64,000 bases of DNA from positions 219,102,975-219,166,974 of the forward strand of contig NC_134399.1 in the NCBI RefSeq assembly GCF_050003625.1, in the 5' to 3' direction. The position numbers and the translations under genes were made by a program. Below, in pieces: positions 1 to 12,540 of this stretch; the stretch's first letter is position 1; the number at the start of each line of letters is the position of its first letter. Below the pieces are notes generated by a model. That model was not told where the DNA came from and made no database searches. It saw nothing but the letters and a program-made list of their open reading frames with translations. This DNA is from Haematobia irritans. Its lineage: Eukaryota > Arthropoda > Insecta > Diptera > Muscidae.

Positions 1-1407
1 TGATATACTCTATAATTAACCCAAAAAATAGTGTCCGTCCTCTGTAACAACATTTTCTGATTCAATCACCAAATTAATTGATCTCATTAATTTTTAATTA
101 AAATGTCTTCAATCACAGAAATAATAGTATCAATAAAAAAATTTAAAAATTGAATTGAAAGTCAATTAAAAAAATTAATGGATCCAAATAAAAATTAATT
201 GATACTATTTGTTATTGATTTTTTCAATTAAAAAATTTGTTGAACCAATTACATTTATAATTGAATACTTTTGAAAACTCAATTAAAATGTTAATTGGAA
301 AAATTTTCGTGATTTTTTTTCTATGAAATTATCCTTTTTGCATCCTCTGTTAATTATCCTTTTTGGGTAGAAAAATCAAAAAAAAATACAAAATTGTTTT
401 TCTATGAAGTTATCCTTTTTGCATCCTCTGTAAGTTATCCTTTTTGGATAGAAAAATCCCAAAAAGAAATTTACAAAATTCTCAAAATTTTAATTTGTTC
501 AAATTGACTTTTTTTTGGTTTTTGTTCAAAAATCACTACCAATAGCTACAGAGAAAAAAATTTCATGATATTTTTTCCAACTAAGGTCTTAATTGAAAAT
601 ATTCAATTAAAAATTAAATTGATTCACAAAATTAACATAAAACGCATTACATGACCCAAAAACTCGTTCATCCAAAATCCCTTCGTTGTTATAAATGAGA
701 GGTTTTTACCAAAACTATATTCCAAAAGCAAGAATATAAAAAAAATCTAATCATAAATAACAGAATTTTATTTTTTGATTCAATGATATACTCTATAATT
801 AACCCAAAAAATAGTGTCCGTCCTCTGTAACAACATTTTCTGATTCAATCACCAAATTAATTGATCTCATTAATTTTTAATTAAAATGTCTTCAATCACA
901 GAAATAATAGTATCAATAAAAAAATTTAAAAATTGAATTGAAAGTCAATTAAAAAAATTAATGGATCCAAATAAAAATTAATTGATACTATTTGTTATTG
1001 ATTTTTTTCAATTAAAAAATTTGTTGAACCAATTACATTTTTAATTGAATACTTTTGAAAACTCAATTAAAATGTTAATTGGAAAAATTTTCGTGAATTT
1101 TTTTTTCTATGAAATTATCCTTTTTGCATCCTCTGTAAATTATCCTTTTTGGGTAGAAAAATAAAAAAAAAATACAAAAATGTTTTTCTATGAAGTTATC
1201 CTTTATGCATCCTCTGTAAGTTATCCTTTTTGGATAGAAAAATTCCAAAAAGAAATTTACAAAATTCTCAAAATTTTAATTTGGTCAAATTGACTTTTTT
1301 TTTTGGTTTTTGTTCAAAAATCACTACCAATAGCTACAGAGAAAAAAAATTCATGATATTTTTTCCAACTAATGTCTTAATTGAAAATATTCAATTAAAA
1401 ATTAAAT
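1..1407. repeat. 783-bp-spaced direct tandem duplication
   Basis: The first 622 bases recur almost base for base from 784 to about 1407; both start with TGATATACTCTATAATTAAC. Differences are a few single-base changes and homopolymer length changes, so the duplication is fairly recent. The copies part near 622/1407, where copy 1 runs into unique sequence (625-783) and copy 2 continues into more AT-rich MITE sequence. Because position 1 is already inside the repeat, the left copy probably extends beyond the window. Each copy contains a degenerate AT-rich MITE (about 43-325 and 826-1107) and two near-repeats of a TTATCCTTTTTG...CATCCTCTGTAA block. No coding content. Confidence 0.9.
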
Positions 1408-1734
1408 TGATTCAACAAATTTTTTAATTGAAAAAAAAATAATAGTATAAATAAATTTTGTTAATTGTATCAATTAATTTTTTAATTGACTTTCAATTAA
1501 TTTTTTAATTGATACTATCATTTTTGTGATTGAAGATATTTCAATTAAAAATATATTGGATCAATTAATTTCGTGAATGAAGACAAAAAATATTTTTTGA
1601 TGTGTACACAAAATATTTAACTTAGCTAAAATCGGACAATTCGTTCTTTTACACCATCCACGCAATTTAACCCAATTTTTGTCTCAACAAAAGGTTTAAC
1701 ATTAAAATATTTTTTTAGAAATAGTTCCAGTCAA

Positions 1735-2028
1735 TTACACAGAAAAAAATGCCCAAAAATTTCTCCAATTATAATCTTAATTGAGTTTTAAAAAATATTC
1801 AATTAAAAATTTAATTGATTCAACAAGTTTTTTAATTGAAATAAAAATCAATCACACAAATTAGTAGTATCAATTAATTTTTTAATTGGATCAATTAATT
1901 ATTTAATTGACTGTCAATTAATTTTTTAATTGATACTATCATTTCTGTGATTGAAGACATTTCTATTAAAAAATTAATTAGATCAATTAATTTCGTGATT
2001 GAATCAGAAAAATTTTTTTGTGTGTATA
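1735..2028 (-). mobile_element. AT-rich 'attaatt' MITE, reverse copy
   Basis: Non-autonomous inverted-repeat element. The left end reads ACACAGAAAAAAAT and the right end ATTTTTTTGTGTGT, an imperfect terminal inverted repeat. The interior is built from short palindromic TTAATT / AATTAATTGAT blocks and the phrases 'tgatactatcatttctgtgattgaagacattt'-type, the reverse complement of the copy that follows. No coding capacity. Confidence 0.7.
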
Positions 2029-2138
2029 GCAAAATTGTATTTTTGTATTCGAAGCTCGATATCATAGACTATTTTAAACAGAAATTAGAATAAAAATCGG
2101 AGCACATTTTTTTTTGCACTGTGCAGCTCCCCCTAGCT

Positions 2139-2428
2139 ACACACAAAAATTTTTTTTTCAGATTCAATCACGAAATTAATTGATCCAATTAATTTTTAAT
2201 TGAAATGTCTTCAATCACAGAAATGATAGTATCAATTAAAAAATTAATTGAAGGTTAATAAAAAAGTTAATTGATCCAATTAAAAAATTAATTGATACTA
2301 TTATTTTTGTGATTGATTTTTGTTTCAATTAAAAAATTTGTTGAATCAATTACATTTTTAATTGAATATTTTTTAAAACTCAATCAAAATTTTAATTGGA
2401 AAAATTTTCGTGAAATTTTTTTGTGTGT
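2139..2428 (+). mobile_element. AT-rich 'attaatt' MITE, forward copy
   Basis: About 290 bp with ends ACACACAAAAAT and TTTTTTTGTGTGT. Same internal order as the cleanest copy near 46 kb: a GATTCAATCACGAAATTAAT block, repeated AATTAATTGAT units, then TTTTCGTGAAATTTTTTT. The dense short inverted repeats would fold into multiple hairpins. Non-coding; transposase source unknown. Confidence 0.75.
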
Positions 2429-2430
2429 AT

Positions 2431-2682
2431 ACACAAAAAAATATGTTTTGTCTTCAATCACGAAATTAATTGATCCAATTAAAACATTAATTGATCCCAT
2501 TAAAAGATTCAATTAAAAAATTAGTTGATCCAATTAAAAAATTATTGATCCAATAAATTTTTGTGATTGATTTTTGTTTCAATTAAAAAATTTGTTGTAT
2601 AAATTAAATTTTTAATTGAATATTTTTTAAAACTCAATGAAGACTTTAATTAGAACATTTTTCGAGAAAATGTTTTTCTGTG
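2431..2682 (+). mobile_element. AT-rich 'attaatt' MITE, second adjacent copy
   Basis: Follows the previous copy with only two bases between, beginning ACACAAAAAAATATG and ending TTTTTCTGTGTAC. Internally shortened. The tandem placement suggests insertion of one copy into the end of another. Confidence 0.65.
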
Positions 2683-2689
2683 TACGCCA

Positions 2690-4270
2690 AATTTTAAAAT
2701 TTTAATTACTTTAATTTTTTTTCTGTGCACCCAGTGGAAAGTAAAAAAGTTTTGTATGGACCAAACTAAAAACATTTTCCAATTTGTAGTGCAAAATTGT
2801 GAAATTTTCATCACGCCCTGCGTACATTCTACGTAATTTGTTTCAATGCAACAAAAAAACGTATAAAACACATGAAAAAACACTCTTTGCAGGTGTACTA
2901 TAATTAAACACAAATGAGAAAAAAAAACAAAACAAACAAAAAACGCACATAAAAAGGTACCCTTTTTTAAAATAACCAACAAGCATAGGATACGCAAAAA
3001 AAATACTCCATAAAAATGTAAAATTTTTGTTTTTGTATGATTCTCTTTTGGTTTTTTGACTTGTTGTTGTTTTTTTTTGGTTTATTATATACATGGACAT
3101 AAAACATTTACACACTCACACAAACACAAGAATATATACAAATGTATAATAATGTCATCGCTTGCAGGTCCTTACAACAACAACAACAATAACACCCAAC
3201 AAGGACTCGACGATGATGAAGGAAGAATGGCACATAAAAACGCTCTCAACTAAGGTGAATGAATGTGACCGTTTCTCTGTGTCGGTGTGTGTGTGTGTGC
3301 AACAGTGTTCGCTTGTAGATAGGTAACTTGGCTGAAAAAAAATATAACCATAGCAAAGAAATGAAACATTAAAATAAATTCAAAATAATTTACAGTGAAA
3401 AAAAAAAATAACAGAAACGCAAAAAATACAAAAGCAACATCGTTAAACAAGGCAGCTATGGTAAGCACAAAAAACAAACGCTACTGTTGGGAAAAAACTA
3501 CGCAAAAAAATTGGTGTCCCTTTTGTGAGGATTGTTGCTTCTCATCCTCATCCGCATCCTTATCCGTTTTGCTTGCTTGTTGGCTGTTTTTTTTGTCGCT
3601 GATTTCTGGGTACTGGGAGTTGCAATAATGCAGCAGGCTGTTTGCTATGCTGGGTGAATGAACAGACAAAACCAGCGAGGACGCTTTTTTTCGCGCGAAA
3701 TGAAAATAAAAATGGGGGAAAATGTTAAATTCGAACATTGACTGCAGCAGCAGAAGCTTTATCCATATCGAAGCACTTATTTCAGTTTTTTTGTTTTTTA
3801 ATAATGCGGCAATTTTTTAATCCTTTTTCTTTGTATTCTTTACCATTTTTCACAGGTTGTTTCTTAATTTAAAAAAAAAGCCATGGGTTTTTTTGAATTA
3901 AAATTGAACAAGTGGAAGTTAACATAAATTTTTATTCTGGTTCAGATGTATGTGCGTGTACGGGAAAGAGAGTGTATAAACGTGTATTTGCGAGTATGAG
4001 ATATTCCACGAGAAATTATGACATAAACCAGTACAACTTTGGCACCCAACATGGAGCAGGCCAATATTCTATATTAGTGTTGCCAGGGAAAATTGTCGGT
4101 TTACCCTACAAGGACAAAAAAAGTTCCCTACTTTCACCTACATTCCCAAAAAAATTTCCCTACAATTTTTTTTGTTAAATTTAAACTAAATTGACGAAAC
4201 CAAAATGGTTCTATGTGCTTTATTATCTTAAAACATATGAAAATGCAACGTATGTTACGTAAAAAAAATG
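2690..4270. other. Gene-free, low-complexity stretch with a possible tiny exon
   Basis: Apart from the duplicated tail that ends near 2945, I see no recognised element. It contains T- and A-homopolymers, a (GT)n tract at about 3283-3299 and an (AAC)n tract at about 3173-3192. A 34-codon frame at 3152-3253 reads MSSLAGPYNNNNNN..., preceded by a polypyrimidine-poor TTGCAG and ending just before AAGGTGAAT. That could be a short host exon, but the poly-Asn run arises from the microsatellite and nothing else supports it. Confidence 0.4.
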
Positions 4271-5905
4271 TATTACCACCACTGTTGGTAGAATTCTACC
4301 AAAAATAGTAGATTTTTTTCTGTTTGGTAGATTGGTAGAAGTCTTGATGTTTTGGTAGACCAAATCTCTAAAGAAATATGTTTATTTTTGAGAAATTTTT
4401 CTATAGAAATAAAATTTTTTTGAGAAATTTTTCTATAGAAACAAATTTTAAAAAAATTTCTACAGAAATAAAATTTTGTAAAAAATTTCTATAGAAATAA
4501 AATTTTGAAAACATTTTCTATAGAAATAAAATTTTGACAAAATTTTCTATAGAAATAAAATTTTGACAAAATCTTCTATAGAAATAAAATTTTGACAAAA
4601 TGTTTCTATCGATATCATAGACTATTAAAAATTGAAATTAAAATAAAAATCGGAGCACATATTTTTTGCACTGTGCAGCACCCCCGTAGCTACACACAAA
4701 AAAATATTTTTTGTCTTCATTCACGAAATTAATTGATCCAATTAATTTTTAATTGAAATGTCTTCAATCACAAAAATGATAGTGTAAAATAAAAAATTAA
4801 TTGATACCATTAATTGTTGTGATAGATTTTTGTTTCAATTAAAAAGTTTGTTTTATCAATTAAATTTTTAATTGAATAGTTTTAAAACTCAATTAAGACT
4901 TTAATTCGAAAAATTTTCGAGAAAATTTTTTTCTGTGTACGCCAAATTTCAAAATTTGAATTAATTTATTTTTATTTTTCAGTGCACCCAGTGGAAAGTT
5001 AAAAAGTTTTGTATGGACCAAACTGAAAACATTTTCCAGTTTGTAGTGCAAAATTGTGAAATTTTAATCACGCCCTGCGTACATTCTACGTAATTTGTTT
5101 CAATGCAACAAAAAAAAAATATAAAACACATGAAAAAACACTCTTTGCAGGTGTACTATAATTAAACACAAATGAGAAAAAAACAAACCAAATCTCTAAA
5201 GAAATAATTTTTTTTTTTTTGAGAAATTTTTCTATAGAAATAAATTTTTTTTGAGAAATTTTTCTATAGAAATAAAATTTTTTTTAAGAAATTTTGAGAA
5301 AATTTTCTACAGAAATAAAATTTTGAAAAAATTTTCTATTGAAATAAAATTTTGACAAAATTTTCTATAGAAATAAAATTTTTACAAAATTTTTCTATCG
5401 TAATAAAATTTTAATAAAATTATCCATAATTTTCTATTGGAATAAAGTTTTGAGAATTTTCATCTCTAAAGAAATAATTTTTGTTTGTTGAGAAATTTTT
5501 CTATAGAAATAAAATTTTTTTGAGAAATTTTTCTATAGAAAGAAATTTTGAGAAAATTTTCTACAGAAATAAAATTTTGTAAAAAATTTCTATAGAAATA
5601 AAATTTTGAGAAAATTTTCTACAGAAATAAAATTTTGAAAAAATTTTCTATTGAAATAAAATTTTGACAAAATTTTCTATAGAAATAAAATTTTTACAAA
5701 ATTTTTCTATCGTAATAAAATTTTAATAAAATTTTCCATAGAATTTTTTACAAAATTTTCTATTGGAATAAAGTTTTGAGAATTTTTTCTACAGGGATAA
5801 AATTTTGACAAAATTTTCTATAGAAATACTTGTTTGGTAGATTTGTTAAGATTTTCTTCAAATGTTGGTCGAGTTTTTTTTTTGGCACGAGTGGTAACCG
5901 TGATT
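4271..5905. mobile_element. TIR element carrying a 29-bp minisatellite ('GGTTGCCAC' element)
   Basis: The left end has GTTGGTAGAATTCTACC followed by TTTGGTAGATTGGTAG; the right end reads GGCACGAGTGGTAACCGTGA. Reverse-complementing the right end gives CGGTTACCACTCGTGCC, matching the CGGTTGYCAC termini seen at 22019 and at 41831 (reverse). Between the ends are about 1.0 kb of 29-bp units in the orientation TCTATAGAAATAAAATTTTG. The array is interrupted by the duplicated segment at 4610-5185. No open frame for a transposase, so non-autonomous. Confidence 0.6.
4610..5185 (+). repeat. Dispersed duplication, copy 2 (partner at 2050-2945)
   Basis: Begins GATATCATAGACTATTAAAA and ends with ACAAATGAGAAAAAAAC, colinear with the upstream partner. 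It contains one MITE copy (about 4692-4940). It interrupts the 29-bp array, which resumes immediately after, so it arrived after that array. Confidence 0.8.
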
Positions 5906-6079
5906 ACCGCACAATGTTAAAGATCAAGCCTAGCCGGCTTCTAATTTCCTCCTCTGGAGCCACCGAAATGTAAAAGTTATTAAAAATTGTGTTGAGTGAA
6001 AAATTCCACAAAATGTTCACTGAAGTATTTCTAATAAAAATTATAATTGAATTTTCAAATCTTTTAGTTAAAAAAAAAT

Positions 6080-6370
6080 CCATAACAAAAAAATTATAGT
6101 ATCAATTAAATTGAATCAATTAATTTTTAAATTGACAATGCTGATTGATACACATAATTTTTTTTTCTGATTTGATCCAATTAATTTTTTAATTGAAATG
6201 TCTTCAATCACGAAAGTATCAATCACAATATTAATTGCTTAAAAAATTAATTGGTCTCATTAGCAAATTTCAATACATTTTCTAATTGATTCAATTAAAA
6301 ATTTAATTGATGTTGATGGCAAAACTCAATTAATTTTTTAATTAAAAACATAACGATTTTCATTTATTTT
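6080..6370. mobile_element. Degenerate AT-rich MITE remnants
   Basis: Short TTAATTGATTC and GAAATGTCTTCAATCACGAAA phrases match the AT-rich MITE, but the ends are eroded. A further reverse-oriented remnant lies at about 6750-6985, ending TTTTTGTGTGTATAG. Confidence 0.5.
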
Positions 6371-6387
6371 CTTAACCGACTTACGGC

Positions 6388-6600
6388 CGTTTTCATGTAG
6401 CTCCGTTAGGCTTTAACTGCCAGTTAACAGAAAGTAAATTGCAAATGTCTTCTCTCCGGTTAACTTTAACTGAAAAATTTTCAGCAGTTAAGTTTCTAAC
6501 TGACGTATGGAATATATAGGCAAAATGACAGATATGTTCATAGTGGGGTTTAAAAGTTCGTTAGCTAACGAACCACTAACGGAGCTTCATGAAAATGGGG
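6388..6600. mobile_element. 213-bp MITE with CATGAAGCTCCGTTAG-type TIRs
   Basis: The left end, CGTTTTCATGTAGCTCCGTT, is the inverted complement of the right end, AACGGAGCTTCATGAAAATG, with one mismatch in the matching core. The inner part contains AGTTAACnnnAGTTAAC-type short repeats and a GTTCGTTAGCTAACGAAC palindrome at about 6557-6574. I could not fix a target-site duplication. Non-coding. Confidence 0.7.
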
Positions 6601-7067
6601 GTTAGTGTTTTTAGTTTGATTAAAATTGATAGTTTGAAATAAAATTTTATTTAAAAATTTAAAAAATCCATCATTTTTTTAACCGACTTAGTCTTCCGAG
6701 TCTGATTAAAAAGTTAATTGTATCAATTAGTTTTTTAATTATAAATTTTAAATTTGTCAATCATTGACTTAATTAACTTAATGTTTCGATCTTGATTAAA
6801 AATTCAACTGTATCAATCAATTTATGTATTGAACATTTTTTTTTACTTCAATAAATTTTTTAGTTGAAAAATTTTTGGTGATATTTTTTTGTGTCTACTG
6901 CGATTGATGACATTTCAATTAAAAATTAATTGGATCAAATAATTTCGTGATTGAATTAAAAAATGTATTTTTGTGTGTATAGAGAGTTGAAATTAATATA
7001 TATATGTCTGTTTAGTTGTATGTGTGTATAATAAGAGGGGGGAAAGTGTATAATATTGCAGGGGATT

Positions 7068-10000
7068 TGGCGCCCAACGTAGGATATGAAAAAAATGATC
7101 AGATATGATTTTAGTCAGATGGCACCCAATGTGCAGCAATAGTTGAATACGACTTTATAACATAAAGAATAATTCAGTGAGATTTTTATTACAGAGTCTC
7201 AACTACTTGTTTGGGAATTTTGACACAAATGGCACCCAACGAACGAGTTAATATAAAATTAACTAAAATAAAAATAAAATAGTGTCATGGGCACAAAAAA
7301 TCGTTGTCATTCTCATCACTACTGTAGCAGTGAAATTGGCGCCCAACGTACACCTTGCGTGGATAGAAAACTGCATAAAATTTATTAGCTATATATTTTA
7401 ATCAGATGACGCCCAATGTGAACATTGTGATGTGGTTAAATACAACTGTGTAAAGAAGTTCCAAGTAACAAAATTTGGAAGTTGTTCTAAAGGCACAACT
7501 TTAGAAGCACTTCCAATGATTATCCTCCCAAAAATGTTCTTTATTTTAACTACACAGGCAGTTCTTTTAATTCAATTTTTTTTCTTAAATACATCCTTCA
7601 CTCAAAAAAGGTTTACTTGAATTCAAAGATATTGATATTTCCTCAAGGATTTTGGTATTGATATTTCAATATATTCCATACATAAAATATACTCATCTGT
7701 CGCCCAATGTGGGGCAATAGTAAAATTCCTTTAGATAATTAGATTTTGAATAACCGAGTTATTATCGTTTATTTCTTGTGTGCTCGTAACACAAATAACT
7801 GAAGTGTGTGGTAGTATTGTAATAGTATGCGTGCCCATTAAACCAATTTACTCATAACAGATACGATTTTAACAATGTGACTTTTTACTCATCTGGCGCC
7901 CAACGTGGGCCAATAATAAAATTTCTTTAGAATTTAGAAAATTTCTTGTGTACAACTTGTATCGTGAGTGTAATCACCGCCGTCCTTTTTTGGTAAGTTT
8001 TGCGAGCTCAATTTCATATCACGAATAGCATCAGTGAGTAGAAGATTATAATAGTAGACATGCCTGAACCAAATTTCATCCCAAAATTAATATATCATTG
8101 TCTCCGAAACGAAATAATTGTGTAATATATGTTGTAAGATGCAATTATTAATGGCGCCCAATGCGGGGCAATAGTAAAATGTTTGAATGAAAGACTTTTT
8201 TCGTTCATGAAGAGTAGCCATTTCATACTGGATCATGAGGATTTCTGAGCATAAACCACAAATCCATAATACGTTGCCTTAAAAACTAAACGACAAAATT
8301 TCTATGTCTCATAAATAATAAAATAAATGGGTCAAAAATAATAAAAAAAACACACTAAAATATTAGCAATTAAAAAATTTTCATTTGTTCAATTCATATA
8401 AGGATTGCTTCGTATATATATTAATGTCTGTACACGTTTATTTATTTTTGAATGAATTTTTTAAGCTGTAAAAATAAAAATTAATTTTGAAACTGGCAAG
8501 TTCCAGAGAAGTTGGAAATCGTTAATAACTTTTTTTTGGTACGGAGCAAAAAGAATGAAATGAGTTGTGAGGCAGTGGTGGTGGTGATGATGATGATGGT
8601 ATTTGTGTTATTTCTTTAGGTCGTTAGCCATTGTGTGCCATATTCACGTATACTCGTACAAGTATTTATGAAATGCATATAAAATAATATACATTATATA
8701 CTTTTTGTTTAATTTATATATATGTGTATATAAACATCTATCCACATACTTGCTTAACTGATGGAATGTTTCTCTTGTTTTTCTTTTTTTGCGTAATGAA
8801 AATTTTATTTAATTTTGTTGTTTTTCTTTTACCCGTTTTTTTTATAGGTTTAATATTTTTTTTATTTTTTTTTTAATTAAAGCCATGAGAAAATATTAAT
8901 ATTAAATTTCGTTTTGAGAAAAAAAAACAAACAAATGGCTGTTAACTATTAAAATTTTATATTGCAATTATTTAATCTATATGGGGATAAAAAAAACGTG
9001 AATTTAATGCAGAAACATTAATTAAATATTATGTTCAATGTGATTTATATATAAATGCATTAAAGAGAAATATATAATCCATATATCGGAAATATTACAG
9101 ATTTATATTTCCAATATTGTTCAACGATCCCTTCTGAACCACTAAGAATTAGCATCCAACGAGGTAGAAATTTTAATAATCTAGATTTCGCGATAAAATT
9201 CTAATTTTATACAATTTTTGAATTTGAATGATTTATACATAAATTCCTTATGAAAAATTAAAGGGAAATATTGAAGAATATTTGTAAAGTCTGTAGAAAG
9301 ATGTAATTCCTAGTTCTTATGTCGGAAATATTAAAGAAGTATGTTTCAGATATTTTTAAACGATTGTTTTTTAATCACCATGAACTGGCACCCAACGTGG
9401 TGCCGATATTTATAGTCAAATTTCAACATATATAAATACAACATACATTTCAACATAAATAAATAATTCTTAACGGAGGAATATTATTCAAATTTCTGTT
9501 GCAGAAAAATTTAAAATAAAGCTGGTGTCCAAGGAAATATTTTATTGAAACTTTTAAAAGAACTCTATAGGTCAGAGAAAAATTGACTTGAATAAATTCC
9601 TGAAAGATAGTAATCTTTACTACTCCATCTAATAAATATTTATATTGCAGTCAGAGTTGATACTTATCTTTTCTAATAACATATAATCTAAATAATATTT
9701 ACATATGATACCTTTTTTATTTGTTGTAATTTTTATAATAATATATTAAAGTTCACACGTGTATCTTTTTTAATGAAGTTTTCTCAAACATTCTTATACA
9801 ATACTTGTCCCGAATCACAAAGCTTAAGATGTCATAGCTTATCCCCCCTTTCGCTTGTAATTTACTTATAAGTATAAATATGAAATATATAAAACTGGCA
9901 CCCAAATGGGGGCATTATTACAATTTTGCAGAAATTTCAAATAGCACCAATATTTATAACTAGTCAACAAAATTTTTTATTGATAAATAAATACAATTTA

Positions 10001-10230
10001 TTCTATTTCTTTTTTTGGGCCGTTAATAACTTTGTAAACTTTTCTCACAGGACAATTTATTTTTTCCGGGGGACGTAGAAAAATACACCAAAAACCTTAC
10101 AATAGGAAAATGCCTAAATATGTTCAACTAAAAGGTTTTCCAACAAAAGTTATTTCGAATTCATTAATGAAATTTAGTCAAATTTTTGTTGCAGATAGAT
10201 AGATAAAAAACTAGCGCCCAACTGGGGGCA
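7068..10230 (+). repeat. Block of 12 dispersed PBS(tRNA-Lys)-like motifs
   Basis: Copies of a motif close to TGGCGCCCAACGTGGGGC occur at 7068, 7120, 7230, 7337, 7407, 7698, 7894, 8152, 9149, 9386, 9896 and 10212, all on this strand. The 7894 copy matches 17 of 18 bases. That 18-mer is the classical retroelement primer binding site complementary to the 3' end of tRNA-Lys(CUU). Several copies share the downstream context CAATARTAAAATT, and the last two share about 90 bp of flank (CATTA...AAATAGCA...AACAAAAT). No gag or pol frame is visible. Probably decayed, repeatedly duplicated LTR-element leader sequence; a chance AT-context satellite is the alternative. Confidence 0.55.
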
Positions 10231-10295
10231 TTACAAAAATTTTAAATAGCATCAACAAAATGTTTGTTAATAAATGAACACAGATTATATTTTTC

Positions 10296-10800
10296 AGTGG
10301 CACACTGCGAAGTGATCGCCGTAGAGGTAGAAAACTAGCTCCTGAGCTGAACATATCACGAGAACGGATGCAACACATATTTAAAAATGAGCTTGGGCTA
10401 AAGTCATAGAAGTTTCAAACCGAAGCACAAGAAAAGGCTAGAATGAAAAGAGGCAAAATGTTGCCTCGCTTGCACTAGAATGGCAAGTTATTGAATTTGG
10501 TTTTCTCCGATGAGAAGTTATTCCAAATTGAGCAGTTTGGGAAAAAAACAAAATGATCGGGCTTACTTGCCAAAGAGGTTAGATGAAAATTTACATCTTC
10601 GATTTGCCACCAGAACTCATGAATATAGGCCGTCGTAACGGTTGATTGTCCCTCGTGCTCGTTTTCATCGTCCATGGGTTCAAAATAAATACCGAATATT
10701 ATCGGGGCAAATGTCCTAAAGACATTATTGATGCCCTAGGCAGATAAACATTTCAGCCGCAAATCATGGACACTCCAATGGAACTCCATCACCATTGCAC
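10296..10800 (+). pseudogene. Decayed mariner-type transposase fragment
   Basis: Conceptual translation with several stops gives RRRGRKLAPELNISRERMQ, then IFKNELGLKS, FSDEKLFQIEQFG and, in another frame, NTEYYRANVL-like and WADKHF-like residues near 10690-10760. These are typical of mariner-family transposases: a helix-turn-helix linker followed by the region around the first catalytic aspartate (FSDE). At least three stops (about 10407, 10479 and 10554) and frame changes show it is dead. The C-terminal catalytic residues are not recognisable. The family is remembered by motif pattern, not by alignment. Confidence 0.75.
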
Positions 10801-11069
10801 TCAGGGGAAGGCACCGTCATTCAATAGTTAGCATGTTCCCCCTGCATACAAATGGTCGTGGGATCAATCCTAGTTTCGACAGAATACGAAAACATTTGCA
10901 GCGGTAATGCTGGTGACATTTCAGAGTGTACAAAAGCATCCCTAAAAAAAGGTTGTTTGCTTCAAAGTAGAGTAAGGTTGGCAGTAAACAATACCAAAGT
11001 ATCGATCATCTCAAGACGGCGCTTCATCGGGAAGGAACCTAAATACCACAGAGCCACTTTCGTGTAGCT

Positions 11070-12540
11070 TTGAAAATTTATTTCTATAGAGAATCTTGTC
11101 GAAAATTTTTTATATCAAAATTGTATTTCTATAGAAAATGTTTGTCAAAATTTCATTTCTATAGAAAATGTGGCTCAAATTTTATTTCTTTAGAAATTTT
11201 TGTGCAAATTTTATTTCTTTAGAAAATTTTGTCAAAATTTTATTTCTATGAACAATTTTGTTAAAATTTTTTGTCTATAGAAAATTTTGTCAAAATTTTA
11301 TTTCTATAGAAAATTCTGTTAAAATTTTATTTCTAAAGAAAATTTTATTTCTAAATAAAATTTTATTAAAAAGAAAATTTTGTCAAAATTATATATCTCT
11401 AGAAAATTTTATTTCTAAAAAAAATTTTATTAAATTTTTTTTTCTATAGAAAATTTTGTCGAGAATTTTTTTTGTCAAAATTTTATTTCTGTAGAAAACT
11501 TTTGTCAAAATTTCATTTCTATAGAAAATTTCGTCAAAATTTTATTTCTTTAGAAAATTTTGTCAAAATTTTATTTCTATAGAAACTTTTTGTCAAAATC
11601 TTATTTCTACGAGTATAGAAACTTTTTATCAAAAAATATTTCTATGAAAAATTTTGTCAACATTTTACTTCTATGAACAATTTTGTTAAAATTTTTTGTC
11701 TATAGAAAATTTTGTCAAAATTTTATTTCTATAGAAATTTTGCCAAAATTTTATTTCTATAGAAATTTTGCCAAAATTTTATTTCTATAGATATTTTGTA
11801 AAAATTTTATTGCTAGAAAATGTGTGTCAAAATTGTATTTCTATAGAAAATTCTGTTAAAATTTTATTTCTAAAGAAAATTTTATTTCTAAATAAAATTT
11901 TATTAAAAAGAAAATTTTGTCAAAATTATATATCTCTAGAAAATTTTATTTCTAAAGAAAATTTTATTAATTTTTTTTTCTACAGAAAATTTTGTTGAGA
12001 ATTTTTTATGTCAAAATTTTATTTCTATAGAAAATTTTTGTCAAAATTCAATTTCTATAGAAAATTTCGTCAAAATGTTATTTCTTTAGAAAATTTTGTC
12101 AACATTTTATTTCTATGAACAATTTTGTTAAAATTTTTTGTCTATAGAAAATTTTCGAAAAATTTATTCCTATAGAAATTTTGCCAAAATTTTATTTCTA
12201 TAGAAATTTTGTCAAAATTTTATTGCTAGAAAATGTGTGTCAAAATTTTATTTCTATCGAAATTTTGTCAAAATTTTATTTCTATAGAAAATTCTGTTAA
12301 AATTTTATTTCTATAGAAATTTTGTCAAAATTTTATTGCTAGAAAATGTGTGTCAAAAATTTTTTTCTATAGAAAATTTTTGTCAAAATTTCATTTCTTT
12401 AGAAAATTTTGTCAAAATTTTACTACTGTAGAAAATTTTGCCAACATTTTATTTCTATAGAATTTTTTGTCAAAATTTTATTTTTATTGAAAATTTTCTC
12501 AAAATTTTATTTCTATAGACAATTTTGTCAAAATTTTATT
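11070..12540 (+). repeat. 29-bp minisatellite array (forward)
   Basis: About 50 diverged units of a 29-bp motif (GTCAAAATTTTATTTCTATAG plus AAAATTTT). A higher-order repeat is visible: a segment with TTTCTAAATAAAATTTTATT and ATATATCTCTAG variants at about 11311-11417 recurs at 11847-11957, a period of about 536 bp. The short open frames here are products of the repeat. It runs directly into the palindromic element. Confidence 0.93.

Larger units (their letters stand above)
2050..2945 (+). repeat. Dispersed duplication, copy 1 (partner at 4610-5185)
   Basis: The segment from GATATCATAGACTATT, through ATCGGAGCACAT and GCACTGTGCAGC, to ACACAAATGAGAAAAAAA recurs at 4610-5185 in the same orientation. 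It holds the two MITEs listed above plus a unique-looking tail (CAGTGGAAAGT...AAACACATG). The partner has one MITE where this copy has two. Confidence 0.85.

Noticed and set aside
10475..10675. 66-aa minus-strand frame
   Set aside because: Shadow of the mariner transposase relic on the plus strand.
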